The notes below the pieces were generated by a model, which did not search any database, had not been told where the DNA came from, and saw only the letters and a list, made by a program, of their open reading frames with translations. Position numbers and translations under genes: made by a program. From Nitrososphaeraceae archaeon (GTDB lineage Archaea > Thermoproteota > Nitrososphaeria > Nitrososphaerales > Nitrososphaeraceae), in the NCBI GenBank assembly GCA_030038695.1, contig JASHSN010000665.1, forward strand, positions 1 to 5,084: a stretch of 5,084 bases of DNA, given 5' to 3'. Positions 4,986-5,084 of this stretch are shown piece after piece. Numbering within the stretch: position 1 is the stretch's first letter; each line of letters starts with the position of its first letter.

Positions 4986-5007
4986 ATCCATGTTTGTAGG
5001 CATGGAT
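4986..5007 (+). promoter_or_regulatory. Hairpin enclosing the transposase start codon
   Basis: ATCCATG (4986-4992) and CATGGAT (5001-5007) form a perfect 7-bp stem with an 8-nt loop. The start ATG (4990-4992) is in the left arm, and the next in-frame ATG (5002-5004) is in the right arm. Folded in mRNA, this would hide both starts and could hold transposase levels low. Part of the symmetry comes from two Met codons in similar surroundings, so chance is possible. Confidence 0.4.
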
Positions 5008-5084
5008 CTACACAAGAACTATCTGCAGATAGCTGTGATGAACGATAAGGGAAAGGTATTGGAAAATTCTAGGATAAACAACGA
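4990..5084 (+). CDS. IS110-family transposase (DEDD), N-terminus only
   Basis: ATG 4990 opens a frame that runs off the right edge after 31 codons: MFVGMDLHKNYLQIAVMNDK then GKVLENSRINN. This is the characteristic start of IS110 transposases (GxDxHK...AV.....G.VL....I.N). Asp6 is the first acidic residue of the RuvC-like DEDD catalytic site. IS110 recombinases use this domain together with a C-terminal serine-containing domain to move DNA without the usual DDE chemistry, guided by a bridge RNA in characterised members. An in-frame GTG at 4948 would add 14 residues (MNNLSKSKLDGKIS); ATG 4990 is preferred because family members begin just before the first Asp. The start codon is embedded in a 7-bp inverted repeat (4986-4992 with 5001-5007). 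Catalytic completeness cannot be judged from this fragment. Confidence 0.9.
   Translation, partial: MFVGMDLHKNYLQIAVMNDKGKVLENSRINN

Larger units (their letters stand above)
4732..5084 (+). mobile_element. IS110-family insertion sequence, left part
   Basis: The start of an IS110-type transposase at 4990 shows that an insertion sequence enters the window here and continues past the right edge. The left boundary lies somewhere between the DUF5655-like stop (4731) and the transposase start. IS110 elements usually lack terminal inverted repeats, and I see none, so the exact end cannot be placed from one copy. About 250 bp of non-coding DNA before the transposase fits the long non-coding left end of the IS110 subgroup. 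Confidence 0.75.

Overview
The window reads as AT-rich archaeal chromosomal DNA, most likely from an ammonia-oxidising archaeon (Nitrososphaerota; Nitrososphaera or Nitrosocosmicus-like). This is inferred from three things: TATA boxes about 27-33 bp before start codons with almost no leader and no convincing Shine-Dalgarno sites; protein types common in that phylum (a tiny C2H2 zinc finger, a ribbon-helix-helix regulator with a long lineage-type C-terminal part, a small secreted four-cysteine protein, a DUF5655-like protein, multi-CBS proteins); and low coding density with many broken genes. No rRNA, tRNA or CRISPR array was seen.

Layout. Positions 1-468 (minus) hold the first 156 codons of an unrecognised protein that runs off the left edge. 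About 340 bp without a gene follows, then a 36-codon C2H2 zinc-finger ORF (848-958, plus) behind a good TATA box. From about 960 to 2500 the DNA is a gene graveyard: a remnant of a zinc-type alcohol dehydrogenase/quinone oxidoreductase (minus), unassigned coding-like scraps, a one-base frameshifted small protein resembling the NHLP/Os1348 leader-peptide clan (1687-1862, minus), and a CBS-domain gene (about 1907-2498, plus) that has lost its 5' part and carries frameshifts and a nonsense codon.

From 2762 the region again contains intact genes: a ribbon-helix-helix DNA-binding protein (2762-3388, plus), about 350 bp of probable decayed sequence, a small exported cysteine protein (3770-4054, minus) followed by a compact hairpin, a 338-bp divergent intergenic region with a 36-nt two-part inverted repeat, and a DUF5655-like protein (4393-4731, plus) with a clear leaderless promoter. 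The right edge enters an IS110-family insertion sequence. Its transposase begins at 4990 (or GTG 4948), and the structured non-coding DNA before it is where an IS110 bridge RNA would be expected.

The genes do not form an operon or pathway: they are monocistronic, in mixed orientations, with separate promoters. The best lead for an unusual system is the IS110 left end (candidate bridge RNA plus a start codon inside a hairpin). The decayed NHLP-like peptide gene and the zinc-finger micro-ORF are secondary leads. I found no clear evidence for a wholly new multi-gene system.
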